Shown: positions 1 through 14,100, counted from the first letter of the stretch. The stretch is 64,000 nucleotides of DNA from Chrysaora quinquecirrha (GCA_014526335.1 JACTAT010000043.1:794812-858811), one strand, 5' to 3'. Notes: generated from the sequence alone by a model not told the origin. Program-made: numbers and translations.

Positions 1-139
1 GTTAAATGTCTGACATAGCAAGCGTTTGGCGTTTTTGCTGGATTTGATTCCACGATTGTTTTGAACTATTTTTGCTTATAAATTTTTGAAGTCAAATAAG
101 AGAAGCATTTTACACTAAAGAGATCGAATGACTCAAATC

Positions 140-468
140 TATTCTTTTTGGTTAATTCTGCTTTCAGCAGACGCCTTCTCTTTTTGGCAGACCTCGAAAC
201 ATATTTCTTTGGTACAGATTTCTGAAAACAGCAGGTTTCGCAGGCCTCCAAAACCTTCTGTCCCCAAAGCAGGAAGGTTTCTCAGACATCACAGAATCTC
301 GTTATCCCTTTAAATGTATGGTTTAGTTGGATTGTGTTCTGATCAACCTAGAATTTTCGTCAACTGTGTTTTTTTTGGTGCAGGAAACATTTTTCTGTTA
401 AGTCTACCGTTTTCAGAATTCGGAGGGTCTGCAAAAAGCCGAAGGTTACCAAAAAAACAAGCCCTGTG
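140..468. mobile_element. MITE, same family as 54314-54646
   Basis: The segment parallels 54314-54646 along its length: both contain the cagcagacgccttctctt block, the aggcctccaaaaccttctg block, the tctgatca block and the gaaggttaccaaaaaa end. The ends here are more decayed, so the borders are approximate. It lies downstream of the last alpha2/delta exon found. Confidence 0.6.
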
Positions 469-575
469 TGATAGATGCGAGTCTCGCATTTACATCAAAG
501 AAGCGACATAACGCTAGCACTTAACAGTATAGCCAAGCGATGAGTCAATACAAATGAATTATGATGACAACTTAC

Positions 576-2195
576 TAGAAGATACAGTTAATGTAAGGAC
601 TTGATTTGGTTGCTGGACTGCTCTTTCATAATAATCCAATTCAACCTTCTCACTGAAGTTCTTCGGTCTGTAACCCTCTGCATAAGGAAGACTAAGAAAG
701 AAATAAAGAATTCAAACATCAGACCTATCATTCTTTTAATAAGAGTTAAGTCCTGTTTAATTTGTGACAAGCTAAGAGCAATTAGGTCAGGGAATGAGAT
801 TATGGTATTGTTTCGTCAAATAATAAGAAAAGAAGTACGCTACTTGAATTTGTCTTTAGCTAATCTGCAGTCTAATTAATACGGCTTACGATACAGTCTT
901 TTGTTCTAGATTATATATTTCATGTAATTAGTCAGGTTCTACAAATAAAAATGATGATGATGATGATGCTGATGCACGGTAAAGAGAGATTGAGATTGAG
1001 TGTCAATGGTCTGATCTTTGAGGCCTATAGATCGCCATATTGGAATTTCAGTCAGGTGCTTAGAAGAAATGTCATTTGTTGACGGTTCTTCAGGTCAGTT
1101 GATAATAACTAATGATCGGTTCGATACATTCTTTTTCGATATTAGTGGCATCAATACTGTATCAGTAACACATGATAGATGAAAACACGGCAAAATGGTT
1201 TATACATAAGAGTTGTAAAACTAATGAACGACACACAATCCAACAAGGATTAGTGCGATAAAATAAAATGTAGAGTACAAAAAAAAGTTGATGTTCAATA
1301 GAAAAATAAAGTCTGATTACTATTTGCAGACATGTCTCGTACCTTGAATTAGCCGAGCGTATCACACCAAAATGTGTTCTCAGAAAAACGTTGATCACGT
1401 CATCCCTTGACGAAAGGAGAGTGGTTTTTAATACTTATAAAACATGCTGTATTAGGGAGTAACAGGAAGAGCTTTAAAGGAAAACCTGTATGCACGACAT
1501 CAAAGCAACATCGCAATTTTGAAATATATAGCTCCGCTTTGTATTTGCACCGTTTCTTTCAAAAAAAATATCGCCGTCAAAGTAAAAAAACAATAAGAAT
1601 AAGGGTCTACCCAATATTGCCGACCAATTGGCCATTCCATTGGCTAATTATGTTTGTGGTTACAGATGATTAGCGAAAAATGAATACCGAAAATGGACTC
1701 CCAAGCAAGAAAGCTAAGCTGGTTAGCTTCGGTGGACACATTTCACCGGGCCACTTTATGTAAGGTGAGGTATCCCACTATGGTGAGCTAGCTCACTGCC
1801 GGGGGATCTTACGGAATCTCCAAAAAAGTTTCTCATATGAACAACGTGAGTAGGTGAGGTGAATTCGTCATCTTTTGGCAATAACGAGTCCACGAGCTAA
1901 GATTTATCCCAAAAGAAAGAGGAATGTCTCTTCATATAGAAAGGCCAAACACAGTTCCTGAGTACTGAACCTGAATTGTTTCTCTCAAATTGCCACAAGA
2001 AAATCATGTCGATGCGCATGCGCAAATAACATATCGAAGTTTTTTGTTAGATTTTAAATACAATCTTTATTGAAATTAATCTTCATTCTCAAAACACCTA
2101 CTCCCTTCTCTTCTTCTTTTTCGATTTCCATAGAGAATATATATCTTGGGTAACATTTGAATCAAAAAGAAGACCACGTAACATTCTTAAATCAC
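576..2195 (-). CDS. alpha2/delta last exons inside the window
   Basis: Exon 2195-2102 completes the split Cys and reads CDLRMLRGLLFDSNVTQDI, matching 'C...L...VLLDA..T'. It must splice at GA|gtaggt, because a TAG follows in frame. Exon 1405-1343 restores the frame as a Glu codon and reads VINVFLRTHFGVIRSANS, matching 'V..FLGTRTGLSRI'. Exon 691-576 reads LPYAEGYRPKNFSEK and VELDYYERAVQQP, matching '..YYKRA' before the second Cache domain. It ends in phase 1, so the gene continues leftwards past the window. I see no further exon in 1-575. Confidence 0.85.
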
Positions 2196-5100
2196 CTAAA
2201 ATTAACAAAGGAGATATAAAAAAAACATACACATGCATACAGTTATTTAATTCAGGAAGAGTTTGCGGACCAGCATTTCATTGTTCAGCAGTACAAGTAT
2301 GTATGAGCCTGAATTAGCCAGGGAAAAAGATGGCGATAATTGGTATTTTGCTACTCCTTTGACTGGAAAAGGGGCTTTTTTATCAAGAATAATCAGTATA
2401 AAGTGGCTCAAGCATTGAGAAGGTATGAAAAAGCAGTTACATTTTGCCATATATTATCCATTTCTTACGAAATTGTCACACATAGTTGTAATATCAACTC
2501 TTCACTTCTCATGGAATCATTTTTCAATTTTAACTCTATGAAATAAGCAACTTTATAACCGTCATTGTACATTTTTAAGTTGCCTACTGTTTGCACTTCT
2601 CAAAAAATGGGTTTTGGGACATTTTTTACCTATTCCATTAAAATAACGACGTCATAAATAACAAATTAGTAATAATTTTAAAAAATTTTCGGCGTTGTTG
2701 GCATTGATGTACGTTCAAATGTTCGTTTTACTTGGGCATGTTATTTATTAAGATTTATAAGCAGAGATTATCAAATTGATTTTCAAATATGAGAATTCTT
2801 AAATTTTAGTAAAAGTGACGAAACTTTGGCGCAAGAATTTGCTACAACTTGTGCTTTTGGTCTATTTCTAACGATTTCTACTCTCAATCTATAGTTCTGA
2901 ATGTCAATGAAAAAGCTTTCTGTTCTATGGTGAAAAGTAGCTATAACCAGAACGTTAAACATTTTAATGAGATAACAATAAAAGACAATGTTTAAGCTTC
3001 TGGGTATAATTTCCATCAATAATTTTGTAGCTATCCCCATTTTGAAATATTTTCTGTACAATATTTTCACAATTTCATATCATGCTAATACTATGCTGTT
3101 GATTTTAAACTGATGTACTGCTAGAAACTGAGGGGGCTTTGGGATTTCACGGGTTGCGGGTTTGGCCGATTTTGCCCTCGGGTTTTCGGGTTTTCTCAAA
3201 AAATCGTGCGGGTTTTCGGGTTTAGTATAATTGACGGGCAACGGGTTTTGCCAATTTTCTAGCTCGGGTTTCGGGTATTGTAGTAAAAATGTGCGGGTTT
3301 TCGGGTTTCAAACCTCTCCAAGGATATCAATTTGCAAAATTCTTTAAACAGCTGTTGAAACTTAAGGTCATAATTAGAATGACTATTAAGTCATCACATC
3401 GTCAATGGCTATTTCTAAAAAGAGGAATAAGAGGAATGAGGAGGAATGAAAAGGAATGAGGAGGAATGTAGAGGAATGAAGAGAAATGAGGAGGAATGAG
3501 GAGGAATGAAGAGGAATGAGGAGGAATGAAGAGGAATGAGGAGGAATGAGGAGGAATGAGGAGGAATGAAGAGGAATGAAGAGGAATGAGGAGGAATGAA
3601 GAGGAAGGAAAGGAATGAAGAGGAATGAGGAGGAATGATGAGGAATGAAGAGGAATGAAGAGGAATGAGAAGGAATGAAGAGGAATGAAGAGGAATGAGG
3701 AGGAATGAAGAGGAACGGGGAGGAATGAAGAGGAACGAGGAGGAATGAAGAGGAACGGGGGCATCTATTCTGCTCTCTTAAACTTTTATAAGATGATGAC
3801 TTTGATTGATAGGTAGATCGTTTGTGCCTTAGATTTTGTTTTGCCGTTTTGTCTAGAGAGAATTCATCAGCTGACCCGATTTTAGATTATACGCAATTTA
3901 GATCATACTATTATATCAGAGCTCGACAAATATTCTGCAGAAAATAGGATTGGACTGTTTCCATCGCCAATCAGTGTCACAATCGCATCTTATGGATGGC
4001 TTGCCTTTTTATCATACGACTCCAAATCACACTTGTCAACGTTGTACAAAGCTCGTTTGCACAGTCCTGTTGATCAAATCTCTGCAATTCGGAAAGGCAC
4101 CATGGCAAAGGAAGTTCATTACACTGGTGGCATATTATTTCTTGCATCAGATAGTGGCCCAATCAAGGCAATAGAGTTTATTGAAAATTCTATCTCTCCG
4201 AAATTAAAAGGAAGAAAAAAGGATCTGGTTAATATTGCAACCAACCTTGGAATTGATTCGACAGGCACAGTGGCAACTATAAAGTGGCGAATCAATACTC
4301 ATGTGGAAAATATAAAAAGCCGTTATGTAGCCCGAAATTTTAACAGCAACCATCATTTGAAGCAGTGACCTGTGTAGACAGCACCTTGTTATACGCCGCC
4401 AATAAATTGAATGGTGAGTTAGTTGGGTTGATTTTGGAGAAAGATGGGTATGGTATGAGATGTATTCAAGTGGATGCTGTCACAACTTATCACGAAGGTT
4501 GGGAGGAGGTTAATAGCCTCTGTATAAATGGCAGTAGTTTATTCGTGTCTCACAAGAAAGGCATAAGTAAATTAGGGCTCCAGAACAAAGAAAATATGTT
4601 GATTGTTGATATGCCAAATGAGCCATGTATCCTCACTAGTTTTGGACCCCATGTGCTCTTTACGAATCAGGAGAGGTTCGGTGTGGTGTTTAAAGCAAAG
4701 TGGAGACTTGGAAAAATTTGCAGGTTCGGAGGAGGGTAGTCTTGATGGTCCTGCTGAAGTATGTCGTTTTAAACAACCCTTGGGTATATGCACTGAATTC
4801 GAGAGTGTTGTTTATGTATGCGATGTCCAGACCAGCAGCATAAAGTTGTTTACTCGAGTTTCAAATTGCACAACCTTCTTGACTGGAATTGAATCTCTTT
4901 ACGACGCACTCTCTGTGCACAAGAAAGGTTCTTCGTATACAGTCAAGTCATTGGCCGAAGCACATGGTCTAATTAAATTTTGCACCGACGTTCTCCGTGG
5001 AAACGAACAAGCGATCAGGTCTTCAGAAAATATCGATGGAGTTTTAAATGGGCCACAAGGACATGTCTCTGCCAAAACAGTTAGCTCTGTTTTTCTGATG

Positions 5101-8100
5101 AAGGACAATATTAAGCGGCTAGGAGATATCCTTGCAGAATTCGATTACCGATCCTGTAATCTATTAAGCTGTATGACACTGGAGGGGGGCTTTGGGGTTT
5201 TACGGGCTGCGGGTTTGGCCGATTTTGCCCTCGGGTTTTCGGGTTATTCCAAAAAAACGTGCGGGTTTTCGGGTTCAGCATATTTGACGGGCGACGGGAT
5301 TTGCCATTTTTTAGCTCGGGTTTTCGGGTATTGTAGTAAAAATGTGCGGGTTTTCGGGTTTTTTCCCGTCATATAGGATATATCAATTTGTGAAATTCAT
5401 AAACAGTTCTTGAAACTATGATAAACGTCAATACAGTAAAGTTTACTTTTAAGAGCTGGAAAGCCTCGGTTATGTAGCTACAATCTTGGACAAAATATAT
5501 TGGAACGGCCTAAATAGTTCTGCTATTATCTATTGATTCCCCCTTCTCCCCCGTCACAATGTTGTTTCGAACCAAAGTTGTCTTGCTCTACTACCAACAT
5601 TGTTTTGGGGGTAAGAGGGGGAAGAATTGGAGTTATTGAAGTAGAAAATCAGTGGAATGGGCCATATTCCTTGGAGAAAATGCCTTGTTCCAAATATTTT
5701 GTCCAAGATTGTCTGTAGAACATTGTTTTGAGAGGAACTGAAATTTTCAAGAAGATGCTACAAAATATCTGTTTCTTACTAAAATTCCCCTTCAATGCTC
5801 AATGAGTATACAGTATAATGTAAGTCCAGCAAAAGTCGAAAAATTACACGCCCAGAAGCCACACCCTTAATTTATGACGCTGTTATGTTCGACGAACGGT
5901 TCTATCCATAAAAACATTGTACAGAGCTGAGAACGTACGGGTAACCATCGGGTAACCATACGGGTAACCATGATTCTATATGCATTTTGTATGGATTTAG
6001 CAAGGGTAACTACGGGTAACCACGGGTAACCATAATATATGAAGGGAATAAGATATACACCCTTCTTTCTTTACGAGGCATTCTCTCTGCGCACGAAGGG
6101 TTCTTCGTGTACAGCTAAGTCATTGACCGAAGCACATGATCTGATTAAATTTTGTAGCGATGTTCTCCACGATAACAAGCAGGAAATCAGGTCTTCGGAA
6201 AATATCAAGTGGGTTTTAAATGGGCCTCAGGCCATGTCTCTTCCAAAACGATTAGCTTTGGTATGCGTTGATATTTCGATGTTGGAACACGCTTGGCCCT
6301 TTGGTGCAAAAAATGAAGGAAAGCACCAAACGTTTGACTTACTGGGCAGCGACATCTAGAGCTATCACCGATGGTTTCCCTGAATTTGAATTTCGAAGGA
6401 GATGATAATGACAGTGGATCTAAAAGTGGCACGGAGTGAATGACAGATGAAGGACTAATGAAACGGCAAACGAAATTGATAGTTTGATGCGAACAATGAC
6501 GAGGATGTTGAAGTCGAATATGAAGGAGAGCGGAGAGATATCGATAGTGAACCAGGATAAAATTGAAAACGCAAATGGCGTTTCCCTTGGTTCAAGGTAC
6601 AGATTGTAGTCGTTATTTGTCGCTTTTGTTGCGAGTCTCAAAAATCCTGTACTACGGTTTATATTAGGCATTTGCATTTGTTGTTGGTAAAGAAATGAAG
6701 CTAGTGAAGCAAAATAAGTAAAACGATGATACCAACCGTTTGGCAATGAATAATTATGGTAACCCAATGCAGTTTTCGGGATTTTTGATTTTCTGTCTGC
6801 GGGTTTCCGGGTTTTGCCAAAATTTTGTCCGGGTTTTCGGGTTTTTCCGAATTTTCCTCCGGGTTTTCGGGTTTTGATACCCCCCAAAGCGCCCCTCACA
6901 CTGGATATCGAAAATTGTCATGCTACCGTCCATACAAAGCAGCTGAATATGTCGATGCTGGAATACGCACGGTCGTTCGGTGCAACAATGAAAGAAAGCA
7001 TCAAACGTTTGACATACTGGACAGCCTATTATCATACAAGCAGGAAATCGTGGTATCCCAAACCAGATAGCAAGGTCCCATTTTCACAGGTTGCAGTCAT
7101 CAAGCCCCTTCCAACAGTTCAGATGTCTCCAGATGACTGTGAAGTCATGAGAAGCTGGGCATCCACTTATGGTGCTGCTGTAAGACAGAGAACTGTCAGA
7201 CAAGAGACAACTATGGCAAAGCATGGCACTCTCCCAGAATTCATGTACCAGCGACAACTGGAGTTGCTACCGAAGGTTTCCCTGAATTTCAAGGGAGATG
7301 AGGATGACAGTGGCTCTGAAATTGACACGGAAACAGTAATCGAAGAAGAATTAAATGAAATTGCAGACGAAATCGATGAGTTTGACGAGAACAGTGACGA
7401 AGATGTAGATGTGGAGGTTGAATATGACGGAGAGATACCAATAGGGAACCAGGATGAAATCGGAAATGCAACTGACTTTTTGCTTGGTACAAGGTCCAGA
7501 TTTGGAAGAGCCATCAGATTTAACAACAGATTGTTGTTTTAAGAATGGTTTTGAGTTGATTGATCTTAATCGATACTTTTCATTTTGTTGCAGTATCAAA
7601 ACCCTGTACTAGGCATTTGCATTTGTTGTGAGAAAAGAAAGTTTTTGGAATTTTGATTTCCTGTCTGCGGGTTTCCGGGTTTTGCCAAAATTTAGTCCGT
7701 GTTTTCGGGTTAGTGCTAATTTTCTTCCGGGTTTTCGGGTTTTGATACCCCCCAAAGCCCCCCTCGAAACTAGTTATTTACAGTAAACTCTCATTCTAGT
7801 TAAACTTGAAGTAAGCTTTAATAAAATTGAATTTAACTTACACATGGATGGCTTATTGTTGTTTTCTTTTATTGCCTTTTCTAGAATTTTCAGCAAAGTT
7901 TCTTTTAAGTTTTTGTGATTCCATACTTTGGAGCAGTATGGCCTGTAAAAAGAGAAACACAAAGTGAAAACGTATCAGTTCTTAATTCAAGAAGGATGGC
8001 TTGTCAGTTTTGAAGAAGGCTTTAGCCATCTTGACGGGTAAATAATAATTACCAGGGAGTGCATCTCTTTTGAGAAGGATATTGGAATACGTGCGAGTAT

Positions 8101-11100
8101 ACATTCGCAAGCATAAATAGTCAATATAAGTGAGGACTTCTTCTCACTTCTACTGACTATGACATAGATGGGCTGTGGTTGTAGCAGCGGTGAAAAAGAA
8201 TGAAGGTAAATGGGTAAACCTATTCTGAAGGACTCCAACAATTACTTCATTGTCCTTTTAACTTTCGGGACATGGCCCATTAGCTATAGGACATGGACAA
8301 TTAGCTCTATTACAACTTAAGCATAATTAACTTCACTGACAACTGAATCGACACACTCAGTATTCACAGCATTTAAGCACTGCGTAAATGTGGCTTGACG
8401 GAGACAGCGAGCCTCGATCTTACCCTTTAGCCTCTACCCGACACCCCATCAGTTGGCACGCCTTCCGTGCATTTCCCTCTGCCCCGTCAGTCTATTACTG
8501 TATTCTTTGAATACTAGTTCGAACACTGCACATTACTTAAATATTCATTGCTTGAAAAGCAATACATCTATGAGATCACAAAATTACTTCAAAATAACGA
8601 TAAGAGACATTTTTCAAGCTGTGCAAAATACCATAATCATCATCTAGTCCATAGCTACGAAATTTGACCCACCAGAAACCCAAAATGTATCAGGAAGTAA
8701 TATTCTAAAAAGGTATCTAAAGGTATAGTAAAAGTTAACATTGATTGCTTACCACCCTTTTACTTGTTGCACAGTTTCCAAAGACTTCTTTCCTTTGATA
8801 TAAATCATAGAAGAAATACGTACAAATATTAATAAGACAGAGTTATGAAAATTCTACTGTAAATGAGAATACCTATTGCCTAAATGCGTGCAAGGTTACC
8901 TTTTTTAAAGTCGATTATGGGTTCTATGATGCTGTATCCGAACTCTGAAGATGTCAAGCCAATGCTGTGAGAAGAAAGATTTATTCAGTTGTATTAGCAT
9001 GCAGATTCGAGATTCTTAGCCTTTCCATCTAATTCATTTGTTTATAATGCTAAAGAGCTCGAATTAATAAAGTACTTCCAAGCAGAAAGTCAAAAATTCT
9101 ATGAAATTATGAGAAAACCTCCGTTCATAGCAAACAACTGCCATAAAGCAGCATCTATTATTTTTGCTCTGGAACAACAGTTCCATGGTTATCTGAGCTG
9201 ACTCTGTGCTTACTAGATCTATAACGACGAACTTCGAGCCCACAATCACTAGAAATCGAGACAAATATCTGGACCATTAGGGATAAATACGAATTCTTAT
9301 AAGCTGTGCGAACTGTGATGATTATTTTGCCGAACATTAAAGTTTATACGTGCAGAAGTCTAACAGTTTCCTAATATTTCTGATAGGTTTAAAGACCTTA
9401 CCTAAACGGACTGCTTTGGGTTCTGAAATAGTGATACTCCATTGTGTGTTTTTTAACTCTCATCTAAAGAAGAAAGGGTGAATCAGCGTGATGAAGCACA
9501 CTCAACTACATTATTCAGATTTCGTTTCAGATGTAAAAATGAAAATGGCTTGTTACAGATCAGCTCAAAAAATTGAAGGAAAAGAAGTGGAAAAACTACG
9601 TAGACGATAAGTTTAATATACTCTGTGTTGGATTAGAGTACAGATGAGAGACTCCATAAAGTCGTGAACATTCGAATAAAAAAAAAACATAAGAAGAAGA
9701 ATCAAATTACAAGCACATGGACTAAGGTCTATCCCGGGGTCTGGGCCCTAATTAACATAACAAAACATTACATTACTCCTTTTTTTTAATGTGTTCTTTT
9801 TTATATATTCTTAAAAGTTCATATAACACCGGAAGGTATCAGTTGTCCGTAACGTTCCGGTGGTCTTACTTGTCTTGTAGAGCTACGTTGTGGTTGCTGT
9901 GTTGTTTGTTCAGTATCGTCTTCTGACTGTTCAAAGTCAGTGTCGTCGTCAGACTGTATGTTAGTTGGTCGAGGTATCTGTTTAAATTGAGATACGTTGC
10001 GTGTAACCTTATGGTTGTCGCGTTGAGCAGTTACGCGTGACTTATTGCGTTAAATCACACGGTATGGTTTGTCGTTAAAACTTGAGGTCAGTTTATTTTG
10101 TCTGTCTTGCTTAAGAAGCACATAATCTCCAACTTGAATGGTAATGTCCTACGCATTTCTTCTTTTATCAGCATATTCTTTGTTGTACTTTTGGCAGTGC
10201 TGTTCATTGTTCTTTGCTTCTGCGTGTCTATTCTTGACAGTTTCTTTTGACAATGTTGGAAGCTTTCCATTAATAAAACGGTTAAACAGTAGTTCAGCTG
10301 GAGGTACTTTAGTTGTTGTACGAGGTGTTGTTCTGTATTGTGGCAAAAATCTGTTAATCTCCTGCTGCCATACTCTTCCTTCGATCTTAGCAGTTTTCAG
10401 TGCTTTTCCGAGAGTTTGATTAAAACGTTCGACCTCGGAGTTCCCTTGTGGCCATTTCGGTGTATGTAGCCGGGTCTTTGCTGATACCGAGAGCTGTGAG
10501 GTATCGGTCGTAATCATCACCACTGAAAGGCGGTCCATTATTTGAGGTTATAGATGTTGGTATTCCATGGACTGCAAAAATCTTGTCTAATTTAGGTATG
10601 ACGGCGGAGGCTCTAGTCGAGTGAACGATTTCCACTTCCGGGAATATGGAATATCGGTCAATAATGATTAGAAGGTATTCGCCTGAAGGAAGTGGTCCAT
10701 AAAAGTCGATGTGTAGTTTTTGCCATGGACCGTTTGGCAACTCTGACATAGTCATTGGCTGAGGAGGGTTTGGTCTCCCTGTGGCTTAGCATGGAATACA
10801 TGCTTTGATGGTGTTCTCCGTAAGATTATCAATTCCCGGGAACCAAACTTTTTCTCTGAGTAAAGCCTTTGTCTTTACAAGACCCTGATGGGCTTCATGT
10901 GCTAAATCGACTGCACGCTGTTGGAGAGAAACTGGAATAACGATTCGGGATCCCCATAGAATGATGTTATGAGAACTGATCGTCAGCTCATCTTTTATAG
11001 CTTTGAAGGGTTTGACATGATCTGTGTCCCAGAGTCCATTTCTGATAGCTGCGCGGACTGCTCGTATTGCTTTATCGGCTTCAGAAGCCTGTTGAGTTTC

Positions 11101-14100
11101 GGTTATTGTGAGTGCTTTGGGAACTGCAGATAATGCTAACAAGTTGACATATTCTTCTGCCATCCGCTCGTGGATTGATTTACTGCTTGCTGTGGGGTGT
11201 CGCGAAAGGAAATCGGCTGGATTTTCGGAGCCAGGTTTGTATACCACGGTAAACTCATATGGCTGCAATCGGAGCACTCAGCGTTCGATGCGAGCAGAGG
11301 GTTTTGAATTTGCATTACCGTAAATGACTTCCAGTGGTTTGTGGTCCGTTATAAGCGTAAATGGGGCACTATATATGTAGAGATGAAAGTGTTCTACTGC
11401 CCAAACGATGCTAAGGGCTTCTTTTTCCGTCTGCGAGTAACGTTTTTCTACAGCAGATAAGGCACGACTGGCATAGGCAACAACATGATAGTCATCAGAA
11501 TTATGACTTTTCTGACTTAGAATTCAAGAGATCCCAACGGGACTGGCATCTACTGAATTGAAAGTTTCTTTATTCACATCAAAGTATGCCATCACATGTG
11601 CAGATGTTAGCGCGTCCTTAAGTTTATCAAATGCTTTCTGATGAACGTCTTTCCAGACGAAATGTGCGTTTTTCTTTGTAAGCTCACGTAATGGTTCTGT
11701 TATTGTCGCATAGTCTGGTATGTAGCGGCTACTGTAATTAGCCATACCCAGCAGACTTCGTATTTCATGAACATTTGAAGAAATTGGAGCATTCTGGAGA
11801 TCTGAAATTCTTTTTGGGTCTGGATGAACTCCATTGGCTGTGAATATCTGTCCGAAGAATGACAATGATGTCTCAAAAAACTTGCACTTGTTTGGGTTGA
11901 GGGTAAGGCCAGTTTCTGACAATCGCTGCAAGCAGTTTGACAGGGCTTTGTCATGTTCTTCTCTAGACTTTCTATATACAACAATGTCATCCATCGTATA
12001 GGTTTCGTACACCTTGTATCCCTTGCAGTGCGGTTTGTAATGTATGCTGGAAAAGCTCACTGCTGCAGTTCATACCGTAGTGAAGACGTTTGCATCTGTA
12101 TGTACCTACATGTGTGCTGAAGGTTGTAATGAATCTGCTTTCCTCTTTCAGCTCAAGTTGATGGAATGCCTGATTCAAGTCTAGTTTTGAAAAGAACTGC
12201 GCGCCATTGAGATCGTTGCTTACATCTTGTACTGTGGGGATGAGGTAGCAAACACGTTTGATAGCTTTGTTAGCTTTTCGCATGTCCACACAGATTCTCA
12301 CGCTGTTTCCATCTTTTTAGGAACAGTTACTATTGCACTAATCCAGGGTGTTGCTTGGGTGTCCGGGACTTTTTCGATGATGTCCTCTTGCTCTAATTGC
12401 TTGACAGCTTGTGCAACTTTCTTTCTGAGATGATACGGGATTCTTCTGTGAGGCTCCGCTATGGGAGTGACGTCACTGTCAATGTTGATTGTTATTTCAT
12501 GCCCTTTGAATTTTCCAAGGCCATTGAAAACATTTTCAAAATTCTGCAAAATCTGATTCAATTTGCAGTCAGTTGTTTGTGGCGAGGCAGTTGAGGGGCT
12601 TGTTGATATTTTGTTTAGATGTAGGCTGATAACCCCTAACTGTTGTGCAGTATTTGCAGACATAAGGTTTCCACTATTCTCTTTATCCACCACAAAGAAT
12701 GTTGCAATATCAAATTTCCGCTTGGTTTCAATGAGGGCTTGAAATTTTCCCAAAAATTTCACTGGTGTTTGGCTGCTGTATGGGAATGCCTTTATTTTGG
12801 TTGCTTGGAGATTTACTTTAAGTTTTGAAAATGTACCTCGGTCAGTTACGTTTATTGAGGCACCCGTGTCAACCATCATCTCAAAAGAGTGATTTAAAAC
12901 TTTGACTTGAACATGAGGGTTGTTTTTGTTGTTGTTTTTTACAGCATACATGTATTCGGCTTCTGAATCTGAAGAGCAATCAGAGTGGACTAAAGGGCGA
13001 ACTGTTTTCTGCTTTGGCCTTCGTTGAGGTTTTGACTGCTGTGTTTTTCTGCCCTGATTTGAAGACTTGCTTTTCCCTCTACAGAATTTTGAAAAGTGAT
13101 TCATTTTGCCACAATTGTGGCACTCTTTCCCCTTTGCTGGACAGACAGAGGAATGTGGATATTTGCCACCACAGTTATGACATTTTGTTTCTATCTTATT
13201 TGTTTGAATTTCTGGAGCAGGTTCGTTAGCCTCAATTTTCTTGTTTTGAAATTTGCTGATCTCATCTCTGCGACCATCTAATTGCATTTGTTTAAGATCA
13301 TATTTCGGGTCACGAAGGGCTTGTTTGCGTATTTTCGAGGAGGTTCCCCTATGATAATTTGTTCTTCAAGTTCAAAATCTAAATCTGCAAATTCACATGG
13401 TTTTGCCAGTGTGCTTAATCTTGTATGATAACTATCTAGTGTTTCGTTGGGCTGTTGATGGGTATTTCGAAAAACGTAAACATCATACCTGCGGTTTGTC
13501 TGTGGCTCAAAATAGGCCGTCAACTTCGCTTTTGCAGTGTCATATGGTGAAGGTGAAATGGTGTTTTAGCGCCAGTCGCTAGGATCTCAGTAGTAGGTTA
13601 ACTAATCGAGACCTTGACCCTGGCCGTGACGCTACCGTGGCTGGGCTCGAACCCTGACCACACTGAGCTTCTGACACCACGAGTCAGCTGGATTACACCA
13701 CGACGCCACAGCACATGCATCCGCGTTTCCTGTATCTTCGAGTTGTGAGAAGATTTCCCTGACTCTGGACCCTACTTGATACAGCAGTAAAGCTCGTTTT
13801 CTGGTGTTTGTGGTAATCCCTGAAGCAAGGATATACATCTCAAAGTCAGCAAGCCTTTTTTTCCAGCTTGTGGACAGACTTGCTCCAAGTTCTGAGTCCG
13901 CATTGAATTCAGGTACAGGTTGAAGTGAAATAGTGGCCATTTTAACCAGTTATGGTACAAAATATTCCACAATTTATGCCCAACAAACTATAACAAGTGA
14001 CATGTTTATCCTCGTCGCCAGTTTAATATACTCTGTGTTGGATTAGAGTACAGATGAGAGACTCCATAAAGTCATGAACATTCGAATAAAAAATAACATA

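Larger units (their letters stand above)
3130..7765 (+). mobile_element. unclassified TIR DNA element encoding a SAP/NHL-like protein (outer copy)
   Basis: The ends are inverted repeats: GAGGGGGCTTTGGG at 3130 and its complement ending at 7765. Direct repeats GAAACT (3124-3129 and 7766-7771) flank it as a 6-bp target duplication. Just inside both ends are arrays of cgggttttcgggttt-type motifs, on the same strand at both ends. Between them are the protein-coding remains (about 3898-7542 plus strand) and a GAGGAATG satellite. It sits in the alpha2/delta intron between exons 7842 and 2195. I recognise no DDE transposase motif, so the superfamily is open. Confidence 0.8.

Noticed and set aside
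2247..2362. Minus-strand terminal exon candidate with TAA stop and an AATAAA about 175 nt on
   Set aside because: It fits the phase of exon 7842-7942 but has no family resemblance. The exon at 2195-2102 in the same place restores the Cys and matches the family, and two more family exons follow.
3402..3764. 120-codon Ser/Phe/Pro/His-rich minus-strand ORF
   Set aside because: It is a translation of the GAGGAATG satellite.
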